Assembly: GCF_024298905.1 (NCBI RefSeq)
Contig: NZ_CP101154.1
Coordinates: 434,001-498,000 of the forward strand
Reading direction: 5' to 3'
Length of the DNA stretch: 64,000 nucleotides
Source of the DNA: Natronomonas marina
GTDB taxonomy: Archaea; Halobacteriota; Halobacteria; Halobacteriales; Haloarculaceae
Position 1 is the stretch's first letter. Every line of letters starts with the position of its first letter. Shown here piece by piece: positions 1-9,766 of this stretch. The position numbers and the translations under genes are program-made. The notes beneath the pieces were generated by a model. That model was not told the DNA's origin. It worked only from the letters and a program-made list of their open reading frames with translations, and ran no database searches.

Positions 1-1467
1 ATTGAGGTTGGTGTAGTAGACCTCCCAATTCCCCTGGTCTTCGGTTCCGGTGTCAGCCCTGGAGATACGTTTCTCCGACGGCATCGTGATGAGCCACGAC
101 TCGGCCTCGCTTTCCGGGACTTCCTCACCGATGCGAACGTCGTATCCCGCTGCATTGTAGTCCAGGTCGTTGTAAATCGCGCCTTCCTTGAGTTCCCTCA
201 CGATAGAGGGCATACGCCCTCGCAGACGGGAAATGAAGTCGAGGCTGTGATTTTCGAGACACTCGTGCATTCCGCGACCGTAGAATCCCCCGTCCATACA
301 GACGACATCAGGCTCAACGTACTGATCGGCGTAGGTGAGCAGTTCGTCTATCTGGTGCTCGATGTTCCCGCGGCGCTGGATGCTCTTCGCGGCCAGCGTC
401 ACGGGTATCTCGACGTTGGCGAGGCTCACGGACGCGATCTGGAACGCGTAGGCGCTCCCCGCCTTCTCATTCACACCCTCGACGCCGATGGGCTGGTCTT
501 CGTGCGGAATCTCATCCCGGTCGAGCGGCTCCCCGTTCTTGTTTTTCTGGTTCGAGTGCCGACCGTACCACATGATATTCGTGAGGTCCACGGCGATATC
601 GGTCGTCTCGGGCAGGTAGCCGTACTCATCGATTACGGTAATGATCGACTCCAAGGCGGCGAGGTACATCTTCCGCAGTTTGAGCATGTCATACTCGCGG
701 AGCTGGTTCCAGAGCGTTTTGAAGCCGGGCACGTCTCGGTAGTAAAAGTACGGGAGAAACCGGAGTGATTCCTCGGCGTCGTTGGGGTGGATGTTGCACA
801 GCCCGGCGATCTCCATCAGCTTGAACAACTGCCACTTGGGGTACGTGACCCGTGACTCGTCCCGGTCCAGCTGGAAATACTGGTACGCTCTCTTCCGCAT
901 CTCGCGCGAGATGAGCACGAGCGGCGGCTCTCCGCGCCCGTCGGCTGAGGATTCCGGCAGCGTGACGACCTCGTCGTTGTCCTCCAGTTCCTCTAGGACC
1001 TCCCGAACCTCGGTACGTACCTCACCGCCGAGTTGTTTCTCGACTTCCTCACTGATGCGCTCGATTGTGTTTTCGGTGACGGTGTCGTTCAGGCCGAGAT
1101 GTTCCGCAACGCCGTCCTTCAACTCCTCTTCGATGGCGTAGTCCTTCGAGGCGGTGAGGGACCGGTAGAGATAGAGCCGTGCGGCGTCCTCCCTGTCGAG
1201 TTTGTACCAGTTCTTCTCCAGCTTCCAGAACGGGAGGGTGTCGGTGACGAGGTCAAGCTCGCCAACGGCTTCGGCTGGATCGAAGCCCTGGTCCAGGTAG
1301 GCCTGAAGCTGCTCCGAGATGGATGCCATCGGCCACCTCTTTGCGTGTAGCAGCTCGAAACCAAGCATCAGGAGTGCCTTCGAGTTATCAGGGAACTCTG
1401 CCGCCAGCTCGGGATTCGACGAAAAGTCGAGATCGATAGATCCAAACTCCTGTGGAGGATTCGGCAC
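1..1467 (-). CDS. DDE-type transposase, C-terminus beyond the window
   Basis: Open minus-strand frame that runs off the left edge, about 489 residues visible. I chose the GTG at 1467 because coherent protein sequence extends up to it; a stop lies at 1480-1482 and ATGs at 1368 and 1329 are alternatives. A long helical N-terminal part is followed by a DDE-like core: an aspartate in AVDLTNIMWYG near residue 294 and one in CMDGGFYGRG near residue 392. The third acidic residue is probably outside the window. This is the pattern of haloarchaeal IS4/IS5-like transposases; the IS family cannot be named without the other end. It would cut and paste its own insertion sequence. The intact visible frame suggests a recent copy next to the capsule genes. 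Confidence 0.8.
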   Translation of the reverse strand, partial: MPNPPQEFGSIDLDFSSNPELAAEFPDNSKALLMLGFELLHAKRWPMASISEQLQAYLDQGFDPAEAVGELDLVTDTLPFWKLEKNWYKLDREDAARLYLYRSLTASKDYAIEEELKDGVAEHLGLNDTVTENTIERISEEVEKQLGGEVRTEVREVLEELEDNDEVVTLPESSADGRGEPPLVLISREMRKRAYQYFQLDRDESRVTYPKWQLFKLMEIAGLCNIHPNDAEESLRFLPYFYYRDVPGFKTLWNQLREYDMLKLRKMYLAALESIITVIDEYGYLPETTDIAVDLTNIMWYGRHSNQKNKNGEPLDRDEIPHEDQPIGVEGVNEKAGSAYAFQIASVSLANVEIPVTLAAKSIQRRGNIEHQIDELLTYADQYVEPDVVCMDGGFYGRGMHECLENHSLDFISRLRGRMPSIVRELKEGAIYNDLDYNAAGYDVRIGEEVPESEAESWLITMPSEKRISRADTGTEDQGNWEVYYTNLN

Positions 1468-1647
1468 GCTTCCGGGACGTTACTGCTGTATAGGTTATAA
1501 ATTAGCAGGTGTCACCTATCATGCATCCCGACTTCACCCTCCGCACCGTAGTACTGCGATGGGCTCCGGTATTGGGCCTCTTCCCGGTCATCGCTGGCAT
1601 CGTACTCGTCGGCACAACTTATTCACTCAATGAGCGGCAATAGAGTT

Positions 1648-3231
1648 CTACGTCGGTTTGATAGATTCGGTTGCTTCCTGTTCCTGAGTACGTACAACCT
1701 CCTCGAACTCACGCATGAACTCATCGACGGTGTTTCCCATGATGACGACAGGCTCGCCCTCTGCGAGAAGATCGGTCAGCACAGTCTCGGCGTCGCTTCC
1801 TTTGTCGTGTCGGGTGACCGGCAGCTCGGTATTCTCAGCGAACGCACGCGTATTGGCCCCGCCAACGTGGGCGCTATCGATGTGGCCTTGATCGTAGAGG
1901 AGGTCAACGTACTCTGCGAACGAGGCGGTTCGACCCCGCCGGTCTCGGCGGAGATAGACGAACGGCAGTATCTGTTCGTCTTCCGAAACGAGTGCCTGAC
2001 GAACCATCTCCGTACTCTCGACGTCGTTCACTTGTGCTGCATTGAACACACGACCGTCGGGAAGTCGTGTCCATTCCGGCTGGATCGCGTCCAAAAACGC
2101 TTCGAGTTCACCCTCGGGGAGCGGCGATTCGCCGAGAAACGACAGGACCGAATCGATTGCGTGCGCAGTCTCTGCCCCGATCATCCCCTCGTGTCGTCCT
2201 GGAATCTCGACCTGTTCGATGGTACCGCCCCGCCGTTCGATCTCCTCTCGCATATACTCGTGGAGAACAGGGTGTTGTTCCCCACTAATGACGTGTGTCC
2301 CGGCGGAGACCGACCGTGCGAATGATCGGGCGATATTGGTCCGCGTCTTGCCAAGCGTGTCGTTGTGATCCTGGCGGACGTTGGTGAGAATGACGATGTC
2401 CGGATCGATGAGTTGTTGATTAATGAGCCGGGTGGTGTACTCGGTGATGCCCTGATTTTCGAAGATGCCGATATCCTCGGCGGCATAGGCATCGAGTTCC
2501 GGAGCGAACTCCCCGATGACGCTGATGTTCTCGTACAGCGTCGTCCGAGGGCCCCGACGTTCGATGGGGTGAACCTCGCCGTTGTGGATGAGTGTCGGAT
2601 GGTTCCCGGTGATCTTCGTCAGGGTATCGTAGCCACGGCGATTGAACACGTCGTCGAGCCGGCGGGTCGTCGATGTCTTGCCACGGCTCCCCGCCACGGC
2701 GATGCGAGTGTCCAGGCGTCGGAGTGCCTTACGGTGACGGAACCCTCGTGTTAACTCTTTAATGATACCGGTCAGGCTCGGCTTCCCGACCTCGATAGGC
2801 CGTGGGCCGTCCCGCCACTCGTATTCGGCACCGATCATAAACATGGGGAGGGCACCCGCGGCCCGCTCCAGGAACCGATCCAACGCATGCCTGGCATCGC
2901 TCTCGGTAGGGAACCGGTCTGCGCTGTTGGCGAGGGTGCGCTCGGGTGTCTGTAGTTGCCACACCCAATTGTTCCTGTCCTGTGGAAGGTCACCACTCGG
3001 AGTCGGGTCTTCCCTGAGGACCGTTCGAGGATCGCTAATATCCTCGCGTTCGAACGCCTCGTCATCACCGGTGAGCGATGCAACTGCACCTCGCACGCGG
3101 TCTACAGCCTGTCGCGCCTCTCGGGATGTATCGTAGTGGTGCCCTCCGGTCGCAACCACGCGTTGCTGAATGCGAAGTCGCCACGACCAGCCGAATCCCC
3201 GTCCATATATCTCGTATGCAGTTCTGCTCAT
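1648..3231 (-). CDS. capB: CapB/PgsB-like poly-gamma-glutamate ligase with N-terminal DUF1508-like repeats
   Basis: Mur-ligase-type ATPase expected to polymerise glutamate into gamma-linked capsule or slime at the inner membrane face. The ATP loop AGSRGKTSTTR is at residues 180-190, and the family signature TNVRQDHNDTLGKT lies around 287-303. At 527 residues it is longer than usual (about 400-450), because of an N-terminal extension with two short repeats (about 5-50 and 88-125) that resemble the DUF1508/YegP fold: YEIYGRGFGWSWRLR and NNWVWQLQTPERTLANSADR, each followed by a helix rich in AR and R. The start ATG overlaps the capC stop (ATGA), so the two are translationally coupled. The order capA-capC-capB in the transcription direction supports the function. 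Natrialba-type haloarchaea are known to make poly-gamma-glutamate. Confidence 0.85.
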   Translation of the reverse strand: MSRTAYEIYGRGFGWSWRLRIQQRVVATGGHHYDTSREARQAVDRVRGAVASLTGDDEAFEREDISDPRTVLREDPTPSGDLPQDRNNWVWQLQTPERTLANSADRFPTESDARHALDRFLERAAGALPMFMIGAEYEWRDGPRPIEVGKPSLTGIIKELTRGFRHRKALRRLDTRIAVAGSRGKTSTTRRLDDVFNRRGYDTLTKITGNHPTLIHNGEVHPIERRGPRTTLYENISVIGEFAPELDAYAAEDIGIFENQGITEYTTRLINQQLIDPDIVILTNVRQDHNDTLGKTRTNIARSFARSVSAGTHVISGEQHPVLHEYMREEIERRGGTIEQVEIPGRHEGMIGAETAHAIDSVLSFLGESPLPEGELEAFLDAIQPEWTRLPDGRVFNAAQVNDVESTEMVRQALVSEDEQILPFVYLRRDRRGRTASFAEYVDLLYDQGHIDSAHVGGANTRAFAENTELPVTRHDKGSDAETVLTDLLAEGEPVVIMGNTVDEFMREFEEVVRTQEQEATESIKPT

Positions 3232-4391
3232 AGGTTATCACCCGACAGGACGGACGCAGACCGTACCTCGGTCTCGTTAGGTTGGGTCACCGCATACCAG
3301 CGCCCAATTCCAACACCGACCACCACCACGAGTATACCTGTCAGTACGACTGGCAGCGTGAGTTCTTGCGGGATACCGCGTGGTTCCGGCGTAGCGAATA
3401 CTCGCGCGGCGACCAACGCCGGAACGAACACCACTGCTTGAAGCGGCAGTACAAGCCGCCGATCGAACGAGCCCGTCACGTGGGCGTTATATGCTGTAAT
3501 GCCGGCGAGCAACGCAGTAAAAAAGCCAGATAGACCGCGATCAATAGGGAGCCAGAGTGTGAAGGGAATCCCCAGGAGAACCGCGAATGCGATAGTGGTT
3601 CCAAGGAGTACTCTGCCATATCGCAGTGTGGCGTGGTTCGCTGCCTGCACGAAGCCGAATGCAAGCACTAACAACGCCACGTACATCACGATGAGCCAGT
3701 AATTCGTGAGTGCGTAGACAGCCAACAAGACCGCGGTGACGACGCCGACCCGGACGCCGAACCGGGCTCTGATGCGCTCGGATACGATCAGACCGGTTAT
3801 AAAGAGACCAGCCACGAGATTCCTCGGTATGACGACCGCTTCGGTTGAGATACTGACGACCGCATTATTGTAGACCGCCACATCGGCGGTTGCTGCGAAC
3901 AACACCGGTGGCGTTACCGTCCCGAATCGCGCAGCGATTCCGGGAGAGACCAGTACAAAACCGAGTGCGAACAGAGCCGTGAACAGGCCCACAGTTGCGA
4001 CTACATCGTTCCGTCGAAACTCCGGTTTGATGCTGTGAAAGTTGTACGCCGCCAACCCCGGAAGAATACTGCCGATCAAGACGATGAGGTCTGTACCAAA
4101 CCCGACCTGAATGAGCCCGAGAAGCGTTACCAATGGGACTGACGTGCCGATGATCAATGCGGCGAGAAATTCGTCTCGGCCGTAGATCAGGGTCCGCTGC
4201 CGAAGGTACCAGAGGCCGATGTACGCGGCGATAGTACTGAGAACGAATACCGGTAGCATCAGGACGTTCTTGAGCGTATACACCGCGAGTACCGGCACGG
4301 TGATCGTTCCGCCAAGACGGTAGCCGGTGAACTGCGTGGTCACTGCTACGCCGAGTAACCCGACAACAGCAAGCAGCGTAGCAACCCACAT
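3228..4391 (-). CDS. capC: CapC/PgsC-like poly-gamma-glutamate biosynthesis membrane protein, apparently duplicated
   Basis: Integral membrane protein of 387 residues with about ten hydrophobic segments, expected to work with CapB in polymer synthesis or transfer. ATG at 4391 chosen; an upstream TTG at 4400 is possible. Bacterial PgsC is about 150 residues, so this is more than twice as long. Two similar motifs, GLAAYNFHSIKPEFRR (around 130) and GITAYNAHVTGSFDRR (around 310), each follow a hydrophobic block, which points to a tandem duplication of the PgsC module. Coupled to capB by a 4-bp ATGA overlap; a 205-bp gap separates it from capA upstream. Confidence 0.8.
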   Translation of the reverse strand: MWVATLLAVVGLLGVAVTTQFTGYRLGGTITVPVLAVYTLKNVLMLPVFVLSTIAAYIGLWYLRQRTLIYGRDEFLAALIIGTSVPLVTLLGLIQVGFGTDLIVLIGSILPGLAAYNFHSIKPEFRRNDVVATVGLFTALFALGFVLVSPGIAARFGTVTPPVLFAATADVAVYNNAVVSISTEAVVIPRNLVAGLFITGLIVSERIRARFGVRVGVVTAVLLAVYALTNYWLIVMYVALLVLAFGFVQAANHATLRYGRVLLGTTIAFAVLLGIPFTLWLPIDRGLSGFFTALLAGITAYNAHVTGSFDRRLVLPLQAVVFVPALVAARVFATPEPRGIPQELTLPVVLTGILVVVVGVGIGRWYAVTQPNETEVRSASVLSGDNL

Positions 4392-4596
4392 TACGTCCAA
4401 TTATAAGCCGTTCAAAGGTAAGTCTGTTTGTCTGCGAGTGGACGTTGGTGAGTTCAGTCTAATCACACTCACTATGGATAGATTGTGAGTCGTGAGTGCC
4501 GATGCCAACCTTCTACCGGTATCTTTCCATAGAGCAGTGACCAACGGTTAGCCGGGTAAATGATTTCTTTTCGGGACGATTGCACCACTAACTCAC

Positions 4597-6759
4597 TCAC
4601 TCGATCTCTGTCCACGATATCTCTTCGTCCAGTAGATCGTCCGTTGCGAACTCGATGGTTGCAGTATCTCGCACCCGGAGGTGGTCGTACTCTTTTTTGT
4701 CCCCTTCGACTGTGTCGGACCACTCGACCAACCGGAGGTTGTCGATACGAACGACACGTTCCTTTCCGCTGCCGGGCGGGTACAGACGGAAGTAAAACCG
4801 AATGTAGTTGGCCTCCGCTGCTGTTTGTAATGGCTGTCTGAGACGTTCCCATCCGGTTGTCTGCCCGAGGTTGATCGACACCGAATCGAGCGCGGAGCCA
4901 CTGGTCGATTCGTACCATCGCACGAGGAGTTCCAGTCGGGCGTCCGACTCGTGACGATACTGCCCGAGCAGCGTTGTCGGCCCTGCGAGCGGCATACGTG
5001 CGGCCGTCGTCAGAATCGATCGCTGCGTGTTGTCGGGCACCCGAGATATTTGAATGCCACCGCTTCCGTCATATCCGAATTCTGGCCCGTTGGAATTCTC
5101 ACCCCGACCGAACCGCCACAGTGCACCTTCATACCGATCGTCGTCGATATCCGGATTGTCGAACGTCCCTGTCGGAAGAAGGTCACGTCCGGGTTCGACC
5201 GACGATTTTCCGTCCTGAACTCGATTGACCCACCCTGATTCTCGTCTGTAAATCATGTTCCTCCCGCTCAGTGTGCGTGTCGCTGCTCGGGTGTCCCTGT
5301 TCCTGTCGGCGATGTATTCGAGGCTCCCGTCACCGAGCGAAAACTCACGGGAAGACAGTCCAGCTGTCCTCCGAAGTTGCCACGTTCGGGGCTTACCGAC
5401 GATCCCTTTCGGAACGTATCCTTCGATCAGGAGTGGCTCTATGTACGCCCTCGTGATTCCATCATCAGTAGCATGGACAGTCAATACGTACGAGGGAAGG
5501 GTTGACCAAAGCTCTTGATCGAATACAAGGTTTCCAAGTGTCCACGCGACCACCGCACCATCTCGCAGTTCCAACCCACCAGTGACGTGAGGATGGTGGT
5601 GGACAACGATGTCTGCGCCGGCCGAAATGGCCGTATCAGTCAGCCGCTCCATCTGTTCGGTCGGTTCCTGCCGGTACTCCTCGCCGCCGTGGATCTGAAC
5701 GACGGTCACGTCCGCATCTGTCTCGGTCTGTGTAACGTGCTCGGCTAACCGTGATTCAGTTGCTGCTGCAACGCCGACGCCGCCCGGAACTGTCAGCGTC
5801 TCGGCGTCGGTAGACCCGGCGGCACTGTTGTTCGCAACCGTATGGGTCTCGGACTGGCCGTCGTCTGCCGACCAGTCCATATCGTACTGTTCTCCCGTGA
5901 CGGTGGTACAGGAAAGTAAGCCAACAGTGAGCCCCTGGACTTCAATGTATGCCGGTTGCCACGCTTCCGTATTCGAGTCGCCGGCACCGGAACTCTCGAT
6001 TCCGGAATCGGAGAGCGTCTGCAATGTGTCGTCCAGTCCTGGTGTGAGCGCATCAAGCGTGTGGTTGTTTCCGAGTGCAGCGTAGTCGATCTCAGCCCTC
6101 CCCATCGCTGCTGCGGCCTCCGGATGAGAGACGAACGTGTACCGTTTCGACGGATGCCTCCAGGCCGTCGTCGTGACCGGCGTTTCGAGGTTGACTGACG
6201 TGATATCGGCATCCGCCAACAGCGGAGAGATACCTCGCAGAATCGCATCGTGTGATGAACGAAGCTCGTCTTGCTGAATCTGGAAATGTGGTTCAAGCGG
6301 GTCATCGTCCTCGTAGAACCGACGACCGAACATCATATCACCGCCAAAGGCGAGTGACACCGTACCGTCACGGGGTGTGAGTGCGATTCGACGGTTTGCA
6401 CCTGGTGCGACAGCGATGGTGCGTCGAATAAACTCCGAGGCGGTAGCGCGCAACCAAACTGGTGCCCCCCATCCTTCGATCTCGAACTGACCCTGCCCGT
6501 CGGTTTTTGTTCGAGCAACTGCTCCCCGACCCGGCACTATCACATCGAGTGTCACGTCCGCGATTGCGTTACCGGAGAGTCCGACGGCTTCCCCCGATAT
6601 CGGCTCGGAAAGTTGCGCGGATGGCTCCCCATCATCTCCGGCCGTGCTCGAACTGTCCGTATCCGAGTCCGATGGCGAAAAAGCGCTGCAACCAGCAACC
6701 CCTGTTGCTGTTCCGACTGTCGTGTACCGAAGGAACTCACGACGGGACCACCGTACCAT
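4597..6759 (-). CDS. capA: CapA/PgsA-like metallophosphoesterase-fold lipoprotein
   Basis: 720 residues. Starts with a Tat signal and lipobox (SRREFLRYTTVGTATGVAGC), so it is probably exported folded and lipid-anchored. Next comes a carboxypeptidase-regulatory-like beta domain (about 50-135). The CapA fold follows, with GGDMMFGR, LGNNHTLDAL, a HGGEEY motif with GADIVVHHHPHVTGG, and TLGNLVFDQ; these are the metal-binding motifs of the family. The last 230 residues are an extra beta-rich region of unknown role, perhaps carbohydrate- or polymer-binding. CapA proteins serve in poly-gamma-glutamate export or anchoring. First gene of the capsule cluster; the ATG at 6759 is placed by the twin arginine. 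Confidence 0.85.
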   Translation of the reverse strand: MVRWSRREFLRYTTVGTATGVAGCSAFSPSDSDTDSSSTAGDDGEPSAQLSEPISGEAVGLSGNAIADVTLDVIVPGRGAVARTKTDGQGQFEIEGWGAPVWLRATASEFIRRTIAVAPGANRRIALTPRDGTVSLAFGGDMMFGRRFYEDDDPLEPHFQIQQDELRSSHDAILRGISPLLADADITSVNLETPVTTTAWRHPSKRYTFVSHPEAAAAMGRAEIDYAALGNNHTLDALTPGLDDTLQTLSDSGIESSGAGDSNTEAWQPAYIEVQGLTVGLLSCTTVTGEQYDMDWSADDGQSETHTVANNSAAGSTDAETLTVPGGVGVAAATESRLAEHVTQTETDADVTVVQIHGGEEYRQEPTEQMERLTDTAISAGADIVVHHHPHVTGGLELRDGAVVAWTLGNLVFDQELWSTLPSYVLTVHATDDGITRAYIEPLLIEGYVPKGIVGKPRTWQLRRTAGLSSREFSLGDGSLEYIADRNRDTRAATRTLSGRNMIYRRESGWVNRVQDGKSSVEPGRDLLPTGTFDNPDIDDDRYEGALWRFGRGENSNGPEFGYDGSGGIQISRVPDNTQRSILTTAARMPLAGPTTLLGQYRHESDARLELLVRWYESTSGSALDSVSINLGQTTGWERLRQPLQTAAEANYIRFYFRLYPPGSGKERVVRIDNLRLVEWSDTVEGDKKEYDHLRVRDTATIEFATDDLLDEEISWTEIE

Positions 6760-6857
6760 TAGTTCGACTAATTCTTACTGAGGTATAATTACTATCGCAT
6801 TGGTGCCGAACCTGAAACTACAGAATTTCACATACATTGTCGTTATGCAATCCTCTC

Positions 6858-7238
6858 TCACGCTTTGTCGAGCACCTTCTCAACTCGACTGACAAGCTCG
6901 GCTTCCGAAAAGGGCTTTGCCACAAAATCGTCAGCACCGGCGTCGAGTGCTTGCACGATATCTTCTTCCCGATTACGGGACGTCAACATGACAACTGGCA
7001 GATCGACGAGTGCGTCGTGATCCCGGATATGTTCGAGAACTGAAAGCCCATCGAGTTCGGGCATCATCACGTCTAACACCACGAGATCTGGTGGGTCGCT
7101 GGTTCGTGATTCGAGATGCTCCCAACACTCAGCACCATCTGTAAACGCCACCACATCCCACCCGTTGTCAGTCAGGTTGAATTCGATGACTTCCCGGGTC
7201 GTCTCATCATCCTCAGCAATGACTATTTCAGCGGTCAT
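6858..7238 (-). CDS. CheY-like single-domain response regulator
   Basis: 126 residues, one receiver domain and no output domain. Acidic pocket EDD near the N-terminus, phospho-acceptor Asp in VVLDVMMPELDGL (about 55), conserved Thr/Ser in VVMLTS (about 86) and Lys in FVAKPF (about 108). It lies 48 bp downstream of the histidine kinase gene on the same strand and 98 bp upstream of capA, so it is probably the kinase's partner, relaying the signal by protein contact. A link to capsule expression is only positional. Confidence 0.9.
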   Translation of the reverse strand: MTAEIVIAEDDETTREVIEFNLTDNGWDVVAFTDGAECWEHLESRTSDPPDLVVLDVMMPELDGLSVLEHIRDHDALVDLPVVMLTSRNREEDIVQALDAGADDFVAKPFSEAELVSRVEKVLDKA

Positions 7239-7286
7239 GTACGCCTCTTATACCCGCTTCATCGCGGGTACGTTTGATCCTACGGA

Positions 7287-9413
7287 TCATTCGCTCCGTT
7301 CACCAGTTCGGATTTCGATGCGTGCTCCCTGATCTGCGGCGGGGACTAAGAGGTCCCACCCGTGTGCTTCCACGACATCGATAACGCTCATGAGTCCGAT
7401 TCCAAATCCCGTCATCTCGTCCGTGTCTCCGAGTGCTTCGATCTCCGTCCGTTGCTTGTCGGAAAACCCTGGCCCGTCATCGGCGACGTAGAACCCCTCC
7501 TCGTCAGCGAGGGGACCGACTTCCACGGTAACCTCGTCGCTACCGTGTTCGACACTGTTGCGAAAGAGATTGCCGAACAGTTGCAGTAGTCGTGTCTCGT
7601 CGGCCTGTATCTCACCGAGCGGGTCGTCTACGGACAGCGTCGCTTCCGGGGCGTCGGTATACGACCACGCTTCTTCAACGGCTGGTTGTAACGAAAGTGT
7701 GCGTATATTGATTGCCTGGCGATCACCACGTGCGATCATCAGCAACTCGTCGATGAGTTCCTCCATCCGGTCCAGGGACTGTTCGACGCGCTCGAAATGC
7801 TGTGGCTCGTTCGTTTTGCGGGCGATTTCGAGAAAGCCGACCGCTCCCGTCATTGGGTTTCGAAGGTCGTGTGCCACGACATCGGCAAACTCTTCGAGGC
7901 GGTCGTTCTGTCGCTGGAGTGCTTCACCACGCTCGGCCAGCTGTTCTTCGCGCTTGACTGCGGTGATGGCCTCCGTGACCAGCGCTTCAAGCAGTTGGAG
8001 GCTTTCGATGTCGATCTCGTCGAACGCATGTGGCTCGGTCGCGGAACTCGTGATGATGCCGTGATTCCCACAGGGAACGTGGACTTCTGACCGCAATGGC
8101 GTCTCCGGGTTGTACGCTCCAGGTTGTTCGGTCAGGTCCTCGTAGTGCCGGATTTCCCCACTGTCGAAACTCTCCCACAGGAGTGCGTCACCTCGCTCGA
8201 ACGTCGGGGCCTCCCCGACGATCCGTACTGCGTCGTCGGTTTCGGCCACCGGGCGTAACACGTCCTGGCTGGCATCGTACTTCCAAAACGCACTCACCGA
8301 GAGACCGAACAGGTCCATAACCTCCTCAATCGTGATGTTTGCGATATCCGTCGTCGTTTCAGCCGCCAGCAACTGCTGTGATATCTCGTGCAGACCTTCC
8401 AGGCGTTCTTCGAATCGCTGCCGTTCGAGTTCGTACCCCGCCCACTGTCCAAGGAGCTTGACCACCTCTCGCTCGCCAGCGGTGAACTCCCGGTCACGGT
8501 CGTGTGGGGCCGCAAAGCAGAACGTCCCATAGAGGGTCTCCCCGACCATGACCTTCGTTCCGATATAACAGCCCAACTCGAACAGTTCGTACGCCGGGTC
8601 ATCGTCACCCAACTCCGCTCGTGCATCCTGCATACCGACCAGGTCGTCGCTTTCGATGGTCTTCCGACAGTACGACTGCTCCAGCGGTGCTGATTCGTCC
8701 GGTTGGAGGAGTTTGTGGTCGCCAACAGCGTGGACGATCTCCTGTTCGCCCTCGTCAACTCTCGTTAAGAACCCAAACGGTAGATCCAGGTACTCACATC
8801 CGATGGAGAGGATGCGTTCGGCTTTTTCTTCGAACGTGAGAGCGTTCTCTGCACCAACTTGGTAGAGCTTGGCGAGCACCTCCTGTTTTTGTTCTGCCGC
8901 CCGGGCCCTCTGCTCGCGCTCTGTCACGTCCCGAACCACGCCGACGATATCTTCAGTGCCGTCGTCGCGGATGTGTTGTGAGACGCGAACGTCTACCATC
9001 TGCTCGGTTTCCTGGTTGAGTTCGAATGTCAGAATCTGGTCCTGAATTTCTCCGTCGGCAAGGTTGTCGATCGCCGTAACGAATCGACTGAACTCCTCCG
9101 ATTGAACCAGTTCCGACTCGACCAGGGTATCGAACGTCTCGCCAACCAGTTCGTTCGGATTATGTCCAACCAGTGAACAAAGCGAGTCGTTGACGTAGGT
9201 GATGGTGCCGTCCAGATTGACGACAAAAACGCCATCCTGCACCGCTTCGATAATGGATTTATAACGGCTTGTGCTCTCTTCGTTATCCCCCAAAGCATCG
9301 TTGTGGGGGCCTGTGTCCATAGATACGTTTTCCACTAATTCATCATAGATGTTTTGTTCGACGGATCTCAACGTCGTGAAGATGGATCCCCGACAGTGGG
9401 GACAAAGTATCAC
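7287..9413 (-). CDS. PAS-GAF-GAF sensor histidine kinase
   Basis: 708 residues from the GTG at 9413; ATG at 9320 (32nd codon) is an alternative start. Order: PAS (about 45-165), two GAF domains (about 185-335 and 345-485), HisKA with the phospho-accepting His in VVAHDLRNP, and HATPase_c with N-box NLFRNSVEHG and G-boxes DDGPGF and GFGIGL. No transmembrane segment is visible, so it should sense a cytoplasmic or redox/light-type signal. The extra N-terminal 31 residues contain CPHC, a possible metal site, if the GTG start is real. Upstream of and co-oriented with the CheY-like gene. Confidence 0.88.
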   Translation of the reverse strand: MILCPHCRGSIFTTLRSVEQNIYDELVENVSMDTGPHNDALGDNEESTSRYKSIIEAVQDGVFVVNLDGTITYVNDSLCSLVGHNPNELVGETFDTLVESELVQSEEFSRFVTAIDNLADGEIQDQILTFELNQETEQMVDVRVSQHIRDDGTEDIVGVVRDVTEREQRARAAEQKQEVLAKLYQVGAENALTFEEKAERILSIGCEYLDLPFGFLTRVDEGEQEIVHAVGDHKLLQPDESAPLEQSYCRKTIESDDLVGMQDARAELGDDDPAYELFELGCYIGTKVMVGETLYGTFCFAAPHDRDREFTAGEREVVKLLGQWAGYELERQRFEERLEGLHEISQQLLAAETTTDIANITIEEVMDLFGLSVSAFWKYDASQDVLRPVAETDDAVRIVGEAPTFERGDALLWESFDSGEIRHYEDLTEQPGAYNPETPLRSEVHVPCGNHGIITSSATEPHAFDEIDIESLQLLEALVTEAITAVKREEQLAERGEALQRQNDRLEEFADVVAHDLRNPMTGAVGFLEIARKTNEPQHFERVEQSLDRMEELIDELLMIARGDRQAINIRTLSLQPAVEEAWSYTDAPEATLSVDDPLGEIQADETRLLQLFGNLFRNSVEHGSDEVTVEVGPLADEEGFYVADDGPGFSDKQRTEIEALGDTDEMTGFGIGLMSVIDVVEAHGWDLLVPAADQGARIEIRTGERSE

Positions 9414-9766
9414 AGCATTGGCTACGAGTTGCGAGAGATCATCTGTGACTATGTTCAGGATAATGAGAGGACAGGGGAACTCCGACTAAGTTACGCGTTA
9501 TAGACTAGTCGAAATGAATCCCGGAACTACGAATCTGAATTTGAGAATCAAGTCTCAATTACCGAGGACTGGGGTGTGGCGGGGTTCTTCCAGCGGGCCG
9601 AGAGGAACGGACGGGACATGGGCTGACGTGCCGGGGTACGGGCGCGGGGAAGGCAGCGTTTGGCCCCGGGCGGCCCGGACGTCGCCCGCTCCGGCACCCC
9701 GGCCGGGTCGAGCGGCCCGGGACACGATTCGGTAAACACTTGCCCGGCCTCGAAGTACGGCCATCC
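9414..9766. other. Gene-free divergent region between histidine kinase and core genes
   Basis: 353 bp with no convincing reading frame. It holds the upstream region of the kinase (minus) and of the small membrane protein (plus). A 6-bp inverted repeat, TTGAGA-N6-TCTCAA, is at 9541-9558. From about 9570 the DNA turns abruptly GC-rich, marking the edge between the lower-GC capsule island and core-like DNA. Confidence 0.6.
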
